A stretch of DNA of 64,000 nt, taken from Nakamurella sp. PAMC28650 (GTDB lineage Bacteria > Actinomycetota > Actinomycetes > Mycobacteriales > Nakamurellaceae). The notes beneath the pieces are model-generated. The model worked only from the letters and a program-made list of their open reading frames with translations. It was not told the DNA's origin and searched no databases. The stretch spans positions 1,488,001 through 1,552,000 of the forward strand of contig NZ_CP060298.1 of the NCBI RefSeq assembly GCF_014303395.1. Reading direction: 5' to 3'. The position numbers and the translations under genes were made by a program. Position 1 is the stretch's first letter, and the number at the start of each line of letters is the position of its first letter. Positions 43,342 through 53,216 of the stretch are shown in pieces.

Positions 43342-43415
43342 CCGGATGTGTCGCTTTGGTCAGATCTGGAACAACTCGAGATTTCCGGATGTGTCAAGGA
43401 TTTCCAGAATGTGTC
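43342..43415 (-). promoter_or_regulatory. Tandem GACACATYCGG repeats upstream of the Nit1C-type operon
   Basis: On the minus strand TTGACACATTCTGGAAATCC is followed 19 bp on by TTGACACATCCGGAAATC, and a third GACACATCCGG lies at 43352-43342. The repeats carry two TTGACA -35-like hexamers and could be a promoter with an activator-binding array ahead of the first gene at 43324. Confidence 0.5.
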
Positions 43416-43532
43416 AACTCCGGCGTTTCGTCGGCGTGTCGTCCCCAGTGAGTCGGTCCGGTCGGGCCACGCATCGTCCTGGCTACCGCGGGCCTGGTCG
43501 GATCGGTCGGCTTCGGGTTCCTGGTCAGCCCG

Positions 43533-43769
43533 ATGGGAAGCGACCTGGTCGTCGCGATCCTCGCGTCGAAGGTGAGCGCGCTCGGGTGGGCGACGGAAGC
43601 GCCCTTCGCGTCGGTGTTCCTGTTGGGTGCCGGCGGGACGGCGATGGTGGCGGCCACGGTCTTCTCCGACATGCCGGAAACGCAGCATCCGCTGACCCCA
43701 CGTCAGCAGTGGGAAGTGGTCGCGCCGGCCGACGCGGGCGCTTTCGAGACCGCCGGCGTCGCGGGCTGA
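43533..43769 (+). CDS. Uncertain small membrane-type ORF, perhaps a gene remnant
   Basis: The 78 residues from ATG 43533 include the hydrophobic stretch FASVFLLGAGGTAMVAATVF and a polar tail. The frame stays open upstream without a start and shows another hydrophobic segment (VLATAGLVGSVGFGFLVSP) back to a stop at 43457. It looks like the C-terminal piece of a transporter whose 5' part has been lost. No ribosome binding site was seen. Confidence 0.3.
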   Translation: MGSDLVVAILASKVSALGWATEAPFASVFLLGAGGTAMVAATVFSDMPETQHPLTPRQQWEVVAPADAGAFETAGVAG

Positions 43770-43834
43770 CCGGTTTTGCCTCTACCGTGGGCAGGGCGCA
43801 ACCGGCGCCGGGTGAGGCGGGAGGATTTCCAGCG

Positions 43835-44176
43835 ATGGCTGCAGGTGGGCAAGGGCGGTCGGCTTCGGGCGGGAACCGCTCCAACAGTGCGGGTGATCAT
43901 CCCCAGCGGCGCGGCTTCAGCAAACCCGGCCGCACCCAGGTGGAGCGCAACCGGGACCTGCCGATCGACCGGCAGATCCGCATCCTGCTGAAGAACCCGA
44001 CGCCGTCACCGGCCGAGCAGAACCGGCTGTGCGAGCTGACCAGGACCAAGAGCTACCGGGCCGCGGTGGCGGTCGCCAAACGGATGATCGCGCCGGGCCC
44101 ACTGTCCGTCGAACAGGTCGCGCCCGTCGCACCGCCACCGCGGCGCCGCAACCCCGGCAACCGGCCCCAGGGCTGA
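43835..44176 (+). CDS. Hypothetical protein, basic
   Basis: ATG 43835 is preceded by GGGAGGA at good spacing and gives 113 residues. The N-terminal half is Gly/Ser-rich and likely disordered. The rest (LPIDRQIRILLKNPTPSPAEQNRLCELTRTKSYRAAVAVAKRM) is helical and basic, followed by a Pro/Arg tail. No family was recognised. The much longer frame reaching back to 42326 crosses other genes and is rejected. Confidence 0.55.
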   Translation: MAAGGQGRSASGGNRSNSAGDHPQRRGFSKPGRTQVERNRDLPIDRQIRILLKNPTPSPAEQNRLCELTRTKSYRAAVAVAKRMIAPGPLSVEQVAPVAPPPRRRNPGNRPQG

Positions 44177-45124
44177 CCTTCCAACATGTACGCCGACCAA
44201 CTCAGCAGCGCCGACGGCTCACGAAGTCACTCTCACCGCGGCCGTGTGGGCGACCTGGCCGTGGTCAGGCTGACGGATCGGCCCCCGGCGGATCAGTGCC
44301 GGTGACATCGATCGACGACCTGACTCTGCACCTCGCCCGGAAGCTCTGGAGCAGCGTGCCGAAGCGGTCGCGTCGGTTGGCGAAGGTGCGATCAGGGATC
44401 GAGAAGGTCGCGCAGGGCACGAGCCGCGTCTTCGGTTGCGGCGGTCTTGGTCTCGCCCTGGGCCACGGCGTAGCGTCGAGACACCCGGTCGACCGCCATC
44501 ACCGTCCATGGACCTTTGCCGTCCTCGCCGCTCAACTCGACAAACAGACGGGCCCGGTCGTGCTCGACGCGCAGACGGTGCGCGGTGTTCCCGTCCTCAT
44601 GCAAGATCCGCCGTCGGTCGGGTTGGCGACGAATGACGTCCATCGGCTCCCGGGCACTGCACCAGGTAATCACACGCGGCCCGCGGACACTCGATGCTGC
44701 CGACCCGCGCGTCGGTCCGAATGCAGACACCGCGCCGGCCATGACGAACCGCCAGCCGAATGTCCTGCGGTGACCGGATCCGTGGTCCGACATACCGACG
44801 ACCAAGACCGGAGTCGCGTCGATCGACGGCCGGCGCGCCCGGCTGTGGACGCGCGACAACCGATTCCACTCGGTCGCTACGCCCGTCGGACTCGCCGTCG
44901 ACACCGGTCCTGACTGCCGACGCGGTCCGGTGGGAAACTCCACACCAGGACATTGCCGCAGCTCTGAGTGGCCTCGACGGTGACCACAGCGTGCCGGCGG
45001 CTGCCACCGGGGGCGGGACGGGTGCTCGCGGCGGTCACGAAATGTGCCGACAACACGCGGTGGCTACTCTCGTCTGCACCCCCATGGGCCGCCCGCCGGG
45101 CGCCCCCGGCGAACGGAGGCCTGC
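44177..45124. other. Low-content stretch with one doubtful minus-strand gene
   Basis: About 950 bp between the basic hypothetical gene and the transglutaminase. It holds only the doubtful ORF at 44392-44943. The rest (44177-44391 and 44944-45124) shows no credible gene, repeat or RNA; a GGAGG at 45115-45119 belongs to the transglutaminase start. Confidence 0.5.
44392..44943 (-). CDS. Hypothetical protein, start uncertain
   Basis: The last ~75 residues (HRLRVEHDRARLFVELSGEDGKGPWTVMAVDRVSRRYAVAQGETKTAATEDAARALRDLL) look like a real small domain: two strands, a W-T-V/L-A-V-D-R segment and a C-terminal helix. The N-terminal ~65 residues look like random high-GC translation. In-frame ATGs at 44793 and 44742 are alternative starts. 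It may be the end of a partly decayed gene. Confidence 0.4.
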   Translation of the reverse strand: MEFPTGPRRQSGPVSTASPTGVATEWNRLSRVHSRARRPSIDATPVLVVGMSDHGSGHRRTFGWRFVMAGAVSAFGPTRGSAASSVRGPRVITWCSAREPMDVIRRQPDRRRILHEDGNTAHRLRVEHDRARLFVELSGEDGKGPWTVMAVDRVSRRYAVAQGETKTAATEDAARALRDLLDP

Positions 45125-45988
45125 GTGACCCGACGGCACGTCCAGATCGGCTGTGATTTCGTCCACCAGGCACAGGTCGACACCTCGACCGTGTTCCAGG
45201 TGGCGCCCTTGAACGACCGGATCTCGGACGAGGTGTTCACCTTCTCCCCCTCGGTGGATTCCCACGAGTACCACGACATCTACGGCAACCGGTGCCTGCG
45301 GGTAGTGATGCCGGCGGGCCGATCCGAGTTCAACTACCGGGCGATGGTCGACGTCCCGGACGAGACCGAGGACTTCGACCTGTCGGCCCCGGAAATCCCG
45401 CCGCACGACCTGCCCGACGACGTACTCGTCTACACGATGCCCAGCCGCTACTGCCTGCCGGACATGCTCGGTAACGAGGCCTGGTCACGGTTCGCCCAGA
45501 CGCCTCCCGGATATGGCCGCGTGCAGGCGATCTGCGATCACGTGAACAGTCACCTGCAATTCGCCTACGGCAGCAGCTATCCGACCTCGACGGCGGCCGA
45601 CGTCAACGCCTCCGGTTTCGGCGTCTGTCGAGATTTCACGCATCTGGCGATCTCATTCTGCCGCGCGCTGAACATCCCGGCCCGCTACGTGTTCGGCTAT
45701 CTGGCCGACATGGACGTGCCGGTGGACCCCGCCCCGAACGATTTCGCCGCCTGGATGGAGGTCTGGCTGGGCGACCGTTGGTGGACGTTCGATCCACGGA
45801 ACAACGTGCGCCGCAAGGGCCGGATCCTGATCGGCCGCGGCCGGGACGCCTCCGACGTCGCGATGGTGACGACGTTCGGGGGGCCCCTGCTGGAATCGAT
45901 GTTCGTCATCGCGGACGAGGTGTTCCCGGCCCGGGAACTCCACCGACCCGAGGATTCGCAGGAGCTGACCGCCGGCCGCCAACGGTGA
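45125..45988 (+). CDS. Transglutaminase-family protein
   Basis: GTG 45125, with GGAGG 5 nt upstream, gives 287 residues. The Cys motif GFGVCRDFTHLAISFCRALNIPARYVFGYL (near residue 165) is the transglutaminase core, and FAAWMEVWLGDRWWTFDPRNN supplies the Asp. The His usually found before A-W in this segment is replaced by Ala, and RGRDASDVAMVTTFG is the family ending. It may be a protease or amide-processing enzyme, or a variant with altered catalysis. It overlaps the cupin gene by GTGA. Confidence 0.88.
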   Translation: MTRRHVQIGCDFVHQAQVDTSTVFQVAPLNDRISDEVFTFSPSVDSHEYHDIYGNRCLRVVMPAGRSEFNYRAMVDVPDETEDFDLSAPEIPPHDLPDDVLVYTMPSRYCLPDMLGNEAWSRFAQTPPGYGRVQAICDHVNSHLQFAYGSSYPTSTAADVNASGFGVCRDFTHLAISFCRALNIPARYVFGYLADMDVPVDPAPNDFAAWMEVWLGDRWWTFDPRNNVRRKGRILIGRGRDASDVAMVTTFGGPLLESMFVIADEVFPARELHRPEDSQELTAGRQR

Positions 45989-46473
45989 CCGGCGGACGTG
46001 CGGTGGCCGGTGGGGATGAAGCGGAGTTGGCCCACGGACTGCAGATCGCCGCCGCGCTCGGGCTGGAACCACTGGAGTCCGAGGGTGGTCTCTTCCGTCG
46101 CACCTACACTTCGGAGAGTGTCACCGCCATCTACTACCTGGTTGCCGGGCAGGACTTCTCCGCCATGCACCGGATGAAGACGTCGGATGAACTGTTCCTC
46201 TTCCACGCCGGTTCGCCCCTCCGGATGCTGATCCTGGACCCTCTCCCGGGCCGCGAGGAACTGCTGGGACCGGACCCGCTCCTTGGTCACCACCCGCAAT
46301 TGCTCGTCGCCGGCGGGGTCTGGCAGGGCGCTTCGTCCACCGGGTCGTGGAGTCTGGTCTCCACCGTGGTGGCCCCCGGCTTCCAGTGGTCGGACTTCGA
46401 GCTCGGTGATCGGTCGGAGCTCACCGCTGACCACCCCCGCTGGGCCGAGCGCCTCGACCAGTTGTGCCGCTGA
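45985..46473 (+). CDS. Cupin_5 (DUF985) family protein
   Basis: The protein (162 aa) has the DUF985 features LGLEPLESEGGLFRRTYTSE, AIYYLVAGQDFSAMHRMKTSDELFLFHAGSPLRML and GGVWQGASSTGSWSLVSTVVAPGFQWSDFELG. It is a small cupin barrel that may bind a sugar or epimerise. GTG 45985 overlaps the transglutaminase stop, so the two are cotranslated. Confidence 0.88.
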   Translation: MTGGRAVAGGDEAELAHGLQIAAALGLEPLESEGGLFRRTYTSESVTAIYYLVAGQDFSAMHRMKTSDELFLFHAGSPLRMLILDPLPGREELLGPDPLLGHHPQLLVAGGVWQGASSTGSWSLVSTVVAPGFQWSDFELGDRSELTADHPRWAERLDQLCR

Positions 46474-46479
46474 CGCCGC

Positions 46480-47343
46480 TCAGCCCGACAGGGCGGCCAG
46501 CGCTTCCCGGACCATGGCCATCGGGCTCCGGCCCACCGGTCGGAGCACGACCGACGTCGCACCGGCTTCCCAGAGCGACCTGATCCGTTGCGCTGCAGCC
46601 TCTCCCGTTCCCGCAGCAACGTAGACCTCTGACTCGGCCCGGCCCTGGAGGGTTCCGAACTCATGACGGACCGGCGCGAGGGCCGTCTCGACCGCCTGCG
46701 GATCGTCGCTGATGCACAGGTGGGTCATCACCACGATCTGATGTGCGCTGGTCGCCGAGATCTGCTGCAGCGCAGCCGTGACCTGCTCGGGCCCGGTTCC
46801 TTCGGCCAGGATCGTGCCGTCCGCCACCCGTCCGGCAAGCTGCAGCGACTTGGGCTTCATCACTCCGGCCAGCAGGGGCGGAACGGTCCGCGGCGGATGC
46901 ACCAGTTGGACACCGGCGAGATGTACGTAGCGGGCGTCGATCTCGACCCGTTCGCCGGCCAGCAGCCCGCGGACGGCGACGAACGATTCCTCGAGCAACG
47001 TCAGCGGTGATGCGACGCCGGCTCCGACCTGTGTCATCCAGGCGCCGACCCCGTGACCGATCCCGGCGAGCAGCCGGGACGGGTGCATCCGCTCGAGCGT
47101 CGCCAATTCCATCGCCAGGACCGCCGCGTTGCGCAACGGCGCCGGCACGATGCCGATGCCGACGGTCATCGTGTCGGTGACCGAGAGGGCAGCGGCGGCG
47201 GCCGAGATCGCCCCGCTCCATCCGAGGTCCTCGACCACCCAGAGCTCGTCGACCCCGGCCGCCTCCAGGTCACGGGCGAAGCCCGGCAGTTCCTCTGGCG
47301 GTCGTGCGCGGTCGAACATCACGCCGAGGCGTCCGGTGGTCAT
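46480..47343 (-). CDS. LLM-class flavin/F420-dependent oxidoreductase
   Basis: ATG 47343 gives 287 residues with the luciferase-like barrel: LGVMFDRARPPEELPGFARDLEAAGVDELWVVED, then VGIGIVPAPLRNAAVLAMELATLERMHPSRLLAGIGHGVGAWMTQVG, typical of F420-dependent members (GIGHG). The extended frame to 48378 runs antisense to thiM and is a shadow. Its substrate is unknown. It diverges from the TPP riboswitch. Confidence 0.88.
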   Translation of the reverse strand: MTTGRLGVMFDRARPPEELPGFARDLEAAGVDELWVVEDLGWSGAISAAAAALSVTDTMTVGIGIVPAPLRNAAVLAMELATLERMHPSRLLAGIGHGVGAWMTQVGAGVASPLTLLEESFVAVRGLLAGERVEIDARYVHLAGVQLVHPPRTVPPLLAGVMKPKSLQLAGRVADGTILAEGTGPEQVTAALQQISATSAHQIVVMTHLCISDDPQAVETALAPVRHEFGTLQGRAESEVYVAAGTGEAAAQRIRSLWEAGATSVVLRPVGRSPMAMVREALAALSG

Positions 47344-47420
47344 GGATCCGCAAGGTATCACCCTGCAGGTCGACGCAGCGGCTCTCCCGGCCCCCGGCGC
47401 AACCACTACGGTGGTGGACG

Positions 47421-47497
47421 GCGCGGGGCGCCGGACGACAGGGAGTCCGGCTGAGATGCACCCGTGGAACCTGCCAAGGTAGTGCTTGCGAAGGGAA
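47421..47497 (+). promoter_or_regulatory. TPP riboswitch (THI box) upstream of thiM
   Basis: The conserved core reads CTGAGATGCACCCGTGGAAC then CTGCCAAGGTAGTGCTTGCG and AAGGGA, matching the THI-box consensus (CTGAGA...ACCC...GAACCTG...GGxTAxTxC...GCGxAGGGA). GGGGCGCC at about 47425-47432 begins the outer helix. The closing AAGGGA (47491-47496) lies 7 nt before the thiM ATG, where it can double as the Shine-Dalgarno. TPP binding would thus block translation initiation. Confidence 0.9.
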
Positions 47498-47503
47498 CGC
47501 CCG

Positions 47504-48369
<866 letters not shown>

Positions 48370-48373
<4 letters not shown>

Positions 48374-49023
48374 CCCATTTCGATTTCTCCGTCTACCTCG
48401 TCACCGACACCCGTCTGTGTGGGGGGCCGGCCGGAGTGCTGGACACCGTGCGGCGAGCCGTCGCCGGCGGTGTGACGGCGGTCCAGGTGAGGGACCCGCT
48501 CGCGTCAACCCGTGAACTGGTCGAACTGTCGAGAGCCGTGCTGGGCGTGCTCCGGGGTAGCGGCGTTCCGCTCATCGTCAACGACCGGGCGGATGTCGCA
48601 CTGGCGGTCGGCGCCGATGGTCTGCACGTCGGTCAGCGCGATCTGGATCCGGTGTCGGCCCGCCGGCTGATCGGCCCGACGATGCACCTGGGACTCTCGG
48701 TCTCGACTCCCGGCGACCTCACGGCCGCGTCCGACCTGCCGGTCGGGACGCTCGACCTGCTGGGTGTCGGACCGATCCGCGACACCCCATCGAAGGTCGA
48801 CGCCTCGCCGGCGATGGGTTTCGACGGCCTGGCGCGGATCTGCCGGGACAGCCCGTTGCCGTGCGTGGGCATCGGGGGTTTGCAGCTGGAAGACGTGACG
48901 GCCCTGAAGAGTGCGGGAGCTGTTGGCATGGCCGTCATCTCGGCCATCTGTGGACGTCCCGACCCAGAGGCCGCGACCCGTGAACTGGTGTCGGCGTGGG
49001 CATCGACATCGGAGCCCGCGTGA
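48370..49023 (+). CDS. thiE: Thiamine-phosphate synthase
   Basis: The protein (217 aa) joins HMP-PP and the thiazole phosphate. [59 protein letters not shown] and [11 protein letters not shown] are ThiE signatures. In the pyrophosphate-binding segment normally 'QxRxK', the sequence is [10 protein letters not shown] (AGG GAC CCG), so the Lys is replaced; activity may differ. The TTG start overlaps the thiM stop as TTGA, and the stop overlaps thiD (TGATG). Confidence 0.93.
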
Positions 49024-49925
49024 TGGTGGGTGTCGGCAGGACGCGACCGGAGGGGCATCCGCCCGTCGTCCTGAGCATCGCCGGTTCCGACCCCGGTGGA
49101 GGGGCCGGGATCCAGGCGGACCTGAAGACGTTCAGTGCGCTCGGCGGCTACGGCTGCGCGGTCATCACCGCGTTGACGGCGCAGAGCACCCGCGGGGTGA
49201 CGGGAGTGTTCGCCGTTCCGGCTGCCTTCGTCACCGAACAAATCGACACCCTGTTCGCCGACGTCGCGATCGACGCCGTCAAGGTCGGCATGATCGCCGA
49301 TGCCGACATCGCACGGGCGGTGGCCCAGGCGATCCGGACGCACCGGCCGCCGTTCGTGGTGCTCGACCCGGTGATGGTGGCCACTTCCGGAGACCGTCTG
49401 CTGGCGCCGGACGCCGAGGAGGTCATGCGTCAGGAGCTGATGCCGTTGGCGGACCTGATCACCCCCAACCTGGACGAGGCGGCGGCTCTGCTGGGGCGGT
49501 CCAGGGCCGTCTCCGCCGGGCAGGCCCGCACGCAGGCACTGGCCCTGCTGGCCCTGGGCGCTCGTCGGGTGCTGGTCAAGGGCGGGCATCTCACCGGCGT
49601 CGAGGCGACCGACTTCCTGGCCGATCTGGACGGGGTGGTACACGAACTATCGGCGCCCAGGGTCGACACGGCCAACACGCACGGCACCGGCTGCACCCTG
49701 TCCTCGGCGATCGCCGTGTTGCGTCCCCTGTCCGGCGACTGGCTGACCGCCGTCCGGGGGGCGAAGGCGTACCTGACCGCCGCTCTCCAGGCCGCCGACC
49801 AGTTGGTCATCGGCGGGACCGGATCCACTCCCGGTGAGTACCGCGGTCATGGCCCGGTGCATCACTTCTCCACGCTGTGGCCCCCGTTCGGCGTGGATCA
49901 ACTTCTCAGGCATGGGCGAAAGTGA
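49023..49925 (+). CDS. thiD: Hydroxymethylpyrimidine/phosphomethylpyrimidine kinase
   Basis: The protein (300 aa) phosphorylates HMP and [85 protein letters not shown] and [17 protein letters not shown] are all in place. The ATG at 49023 overlaps the thiE stop. The last ~11 residues ([10 protein letters not shown]) and the stop codon are encoded by palindromic element D; the normal family end is near HHF. Confidence 0.95.
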   Translation: MVGVGRTRPEGHPPVVLSIAGSDPGGGAGIQADLKTFSALGGYGCAVITALTAQSTRGVTGVFAVPAAFVTEQIDTLFADVAIDAVKVGMIADADIARAVAQAIRTHRPPFVVLDPVMVATSGDRLLAPDAEEVMRQELMPLADLITPNLDEAAALLGRSRAVSAGQARTQALALLALGARRVLVKGGHLTGVEATDFLADLDGVVHELSAPRVDTANTHGTGCTLSSAIAVLRPLSGDWLTAVRGAKAYLTAALQAADQLVIGGTGSTPGEYRGHGPVHHFSTLWPPFGVDQLLRHGRK

Positions 49926-49967
49926 TGACTCCTGTCACTCCAGTCCCAAACAAGCGAAGTTGATCCA
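49894..49967 (-). repeat. Interspersed palindromic element, copy D (short form, 74 bp)
   Basis: TGGATCAACTTC at 49894-49905 and GAAGTTGATCCA at 49956-49967 are perfect 12-bp inverted ends. Read on the minus strand it aligns with copy C over all 74 bp (TTTGGGAC core, GTCATCACTTTCG, CCATGC). It overlaps the 3' end of thiD by 32 bp. Confidence 0.9.
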
Positions 49968-50132
49968 TGCAGCCCGGGATCGAGCTTGGACGGGCGCTCG
50001 GATGGGCGCCGGGGGGTTCGGTCTGCGGACAGGACCAGCCTCGGGCAGATCCGTCGGCGCGGCCGGTCGTCCACAAGGGGCCGTCGGTACGCACGGTCGG
50101 CAGTGCCTGACGAGGGTGGAGGGTGGAACAGC

Positions 50133-51428
50133 ATGGTGACGCCTGATCGTGGACCCCTCTCGGGCCGCATGCGGCAGGGTTCGATCTACGCCCAGGGGGT
50201 GCTGGGTCGTACTCCAGCAGTGCCGACCAGCTGGCCCCGGCTCGAGGCGCTGGCCCGTAGACGACTGTCCCGCAAGGCCTACGCCTACGTGGCCGGTGGT
50301 GCTGGGCTGCAGGACACGGTCGCGGCGGACCGGGCGGCCTTCGATCGATGGCGGTTGACGCCTAGGGTGCTTCGTGATGTCTCGTCACGGGACATCGGGG
50401 TGGAGTTGTTCGGCCGGCGGATTCCGGCCCCGATCCTGCTCGCACCGGTCGGTGCCCTGGGCCTCGTCCATCCGGAGGCTGATGTCGCGGTGGCCAGAGC
50501 GGCTGTTGCACAGGGACTCCCGTACATCTTCTCCAACCAGGCCTCCCGTTCGATGGAGGAATGTTCCGCGGTGATGGGCGATGCCCCGCGCTGGTTCCAG
50601 CTGTACTGGAGCACCTCGGACGACCTGGTCGCCAGCCTGGTCCGCCGCGCCGAGGGCGCCGGCTGCGAGGCCATCGTCGTCACCCTGGACACCACGATGC
50701 TCGGCTGGCGCCCGTGGGACCTGGACCTCGGCCATCTGCCGTTCGCATCCGGTGAGGGAATCGCCCAGTACACCAGCGACCCGGTGTTCGCCGGGCTGGT
50801 GGCTAATCGTGCCGGTTCCACCTCCCCCAGGCCCTCTCTCGCCGAGATACCGGCCGCACTCGCTGCACTGCTGCGGATCTCACGGCGGCACCCCGGCGCA
50901 CTCCTGGACAACCTGCGGTCACCCGTCCCGCGCGCCTCGGTGCAGACGTTCCTGGACGTCTACTCCCGCCCGTCGCTGACCTGGGAAAATCTGTCCTTCC
51001 TCCGCGAGATCAGCTCGTTGCCGGTGGTTCTCAAGGGTGTGCTGCACCCAGATGACGCGCGCCGTGCCGTCGAGGAGGGCGTCGACGGGGTCATCGTCTC
51101 CACCCACGGCGGCCGACAGGTCGACGGTGCACAGGGATCGCTCGACGCGCTACCCGGCGTCGTGGCGGCGATCGAGGGCCGGATCCCGGTGCTGATGGAC
51201 AGCGGCGTCCGGGGCGGCGCCGACATCGTCAAGGCCATCGCCCTGGGAGCCACGGCGGTCTGCATCGGCCGTCCGTACGCCTATGGGCTCGGGCTCGCCG
51301 GCACGCAGGGTGTGTCGGAGGTGCTGTCGAACCTGGCCGCCGAACTCGACCTGACGATGGGTCTCTGCGGGTACACCGCCCTTGACCAGCTGGGGCCGGA
51401 CGTGCTGGCCCGCAGGGTCGACGGGTAG
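50133..51428 (+). CDS. FMN-dependent alpha-hydroxy-acid oxidase, lactate monooxygenase-like
   Basis: The protein (431 aa) is from the glycolate/lactate oxidase family: ARRRLSRKAYAYVAGGAG, RIPAPILLAPVGALGLVHPEADVAVARAAVAQG, WFQLYWSTSDDLV, VVLKGVLHPDDARRAVEEGVDGVIVSTHGGRQVDG (catalytic His and Lys) and SGVRGGADIVKAIALGATAVCIGRPYAYGLG. A long insert between barrel strands (DPVFAGLVANRAGSTSPRPS) is typical of lactate 2-monooxygenase. GTGGAGGGTGGA precedes ATG 50133. A 206-bp spacer separates it from thiD. Confidence 0.9.
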   Translation: MVTPDRGPLSGRMRQGSIYAQGVLGRTPAVPTSWPRLEALARRRLSRKAYAYVAGGAGLQDTVAADRAAFDRWRLTPRVLRDVSSRDIGVELFGRRIPAPILLAPVGALGLVHPEADVAVARAAVAQGLPYIFSNQASRSMEECSAVMGDAPRWFQLYWSTSDDLVASLVRRAEGAGCEAIVVTLDTTMLGWRPWDLDLGHLPFASGEGIAQYTSDPVFAGLVANRAGSTSPRPSLAEIPAALAALLRISRRHPGALLDNLRSPVPRASVQTFLDVYSRPSLTWENLSFLREISSLPVVLKGVLHPDDARRAVEEGVDGVIVSTHGGRQVDGAQGSLDALPGVVAAIEGRIPVLMDSGVRGGADIVKAIALGATAVCIGRPYAYGLGLAGTQGVSEVLSNLAAELDLTMGLCGYTALDQLGPDVLARRVDG

Positions 51429-51464
51429 TACCTCCAGTCAGGTGCAACATCGGAGGGTCGGCCA

Positions 51465-53216
51465 CTACCCCGACGCCGCAACGGCCGTCTCGAGATACGC
51501 CGCCCAGCCGCCGAACCCGGTGATGTCGCTGCTGCGCAGCGCTGCTTCCTGCGAGCAGCCGAAGCCGACCACCCAGGTGCCGTCGGCCAGTTCCACGCTG
51601 GTCAGGCTCATCGGGGCGGGCAGCCGGGCGAGCAGGGCGCCGAGACCGGCCGGTGACAAGAGCCATTTCTCGCCGCTGATCGGGGCGCCCCGGCCCGGGT
51701 CCACCCGCACCAGGCCCGGTTTCGGGGGAGTGGTGTCCAGTGCGACGAGGCGGTAGGCGTCGCTGGTCCGTACCGGCGCCACGAATCGGGCGCCCAACGC
51801 CTCCAGTTGTCCGTTCAACGGCTGATCGCGCAGGTGCGCTCCGAAGACCGTCAGCTCGATCCCGTTGTCGGGCAGTGGATCCCCCGACGGCACGCCGAGG
51901 AGCCGCGCGGCGAGATCCAGCGCGACCTGGTCGTGGAAGGCCGGGACCACCATCATCACGCCGAACGGCGCTCCCTGGGCCGGGGCGGACGGGAAGGCGA
52001 CCGCCGCCATGTCCAGCAGGTTGCAGAAGTTGGTGTAGGTACCCAGTCTTCGGTTGATCGAGATCGGGTCGGCCTGCACCGCTGCGATCCTCGGGTGCTC
52101 GGTCGTGGTCGGCAGCAGCAATCCGTCATAGCCGGCCAGGGTGCGGCCGGCGGCCGACTTGGCCCTGCGCAACGTGTCCAGGTCGTCGATGACCGCGGGG
52201 CCGGCCACCTCGCCGGCACTCAGGATGATCGACGAGACCGTCGGGTCGGCGCCGGGCGGCCGGGTCGCCATGAACCGGCCGACGGCCGCATAGCGCTCGG
52301 CGACGATGGCCCCGTCGTACAGCAGGAGGGCCGCCTGCAGCATGCCGGAGATGTCCACCCGGTCCACCACGCAACCAATCTCTTCGAGATCGGCGACGGC
52401 GCAGGCGAAAGCGGCGCGATAGGTCGGCTCGAGGGGCTCCAGGTCGGCCTCGCGTGGGACGGCGATCCGCGGTCGCGAGGGCGCGGCCAACGGTACGTCC
52501 GAGGGCCAGGTGCGGCTCCGCGGGTCGGCGGCATCCGGCCCGGTCATGACCGTCATCGCCCGACGGGCCAGCGGCAGTTCCTGCGCGAGGACCGTCACGC
52601 AGTCGTAGTCGGCGCAGGCCGGGACCACGCCGGTGTTCGGTACCAGTCCGAGGGTCGCCTTCAGGCCGATCAGCCCGTGGAACGCCGCCGGCACCCGGCC
52701 AGAACCGGCGGTGTCGGTGCCGATGCCGATGTCGGCGATACCCAGCGCGACGGCCACCGAGGAACCGGAACTCGATCCACCCGAGACCCTTTCGGGATCC
52801 CACGCACACCGCACCGCCCCGTATGGTGAACGGACGCCGACCAGACCGGTGGCGAACTGGTCCATGTTCGTCTTGCCCAACACGATGGCGCCGGCGTCGA
52901 TCAGACGCTGGACCGCCGTCGCCGTCCTCTCGGGGGTGAAGGCGAACTCCGGGCAGGCCGCGGTGGTCGGAATTCCGGCGACGTCGATGTTGTCCTTGAC
53001 CGCGACGAGGATGCCTGCCAGCGGAAGGAGTTCGCCGCGGGCGACTCGGAGGTCGATCGTCTCCGCGTCCGCCAGCACGGACTCCGGCGTCCGCAGGGTG
53101 ATCCATACCTCCGGGCGATCGGCCGTGGCGATCCGCTGGTAGGCCGCTCGGACCCGTTGCACCGCAGGTATATCCATGGCGATGGCGGACCCCAGGAAGT
53201 CGAGGGTGCTGCTCAT
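51465..53216 (-). CDS. atzF: Allophanate hydrolase
   Basis: The protein (583 aa) hydrolyses allophanate to ammonia and CO2, the last step of urea or guanidine carboxylation routes. The amidase-signature triad is visible: Lys in GILVAVKDNIDVAGIPTTAACPEFAF, the cis-Ser in VSGGSSSGSSVAVALG, and the nucleophile Ser in IGTDTAGSGRVPAAFHGLIGLK. The C-terminal ~150 residues form the second AtzF domain (LTVFGAHLRDQPLNGQLEALGARFV). ATG 53216 overlaps the carboxyltransferase stop. Confidence 0.94.
   Translation of the reverse strand: MSSTLDFLGSAIAMDIPAVQRVRAAYQRIATADRPEVWITLRTPESVLADAETIDLRVARGELLPLAGILVAVKDNIDVAGIPTTAACPEFAFTPERTATAVQRLIDAGAIVLGKTNMDQFATGLVGVRSPYGAVRCAWDPERVSGGSSSGSSVAVALGIADIGIGTDTAGSGRVPAAFHGLIGLKATLGLVPNTGVVPACADYDCVTVLAQELPLARRAMTVMTGPDAADPRSRTWPSDVPLAAPSRPRIAVPREADLEPLEPTYRAAFACAVADLEEIGCVVDRVDISGMLQAALLLYDGAIVAERYAAVGRFMATRPPGADPTVSSIILSAGEVAGPAVIDDLDTLRRAKSAAGRTLAGYDGLLLPTTTEHPRIAAVQADPISINRRLGTYTNFCNLLDMAAVAFPSAPAQGAPFGVMMVVPAFHDQVALDLAARLLGVPSGDPLPDNGIELTVFGAHLRDQPLNGQLEALGARFVAPVRTSDAYRLVALDTTPPKPGLVRVDPGRGAPISGEKWLLSPAGLGALLARLPAPMSLTSVELADGTWVVGFGCSQEAALRSSDITGFGGWAAYLETAVAASG

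Noticed and set aside
42326..44176. 616-residue plus-strand frame across the amidohydrolase gene
   Set aside because: It is a GC-rich shadow of the amidohydrolase and the gap; only the last 113 residues, with their own ribosome binding site, look real.
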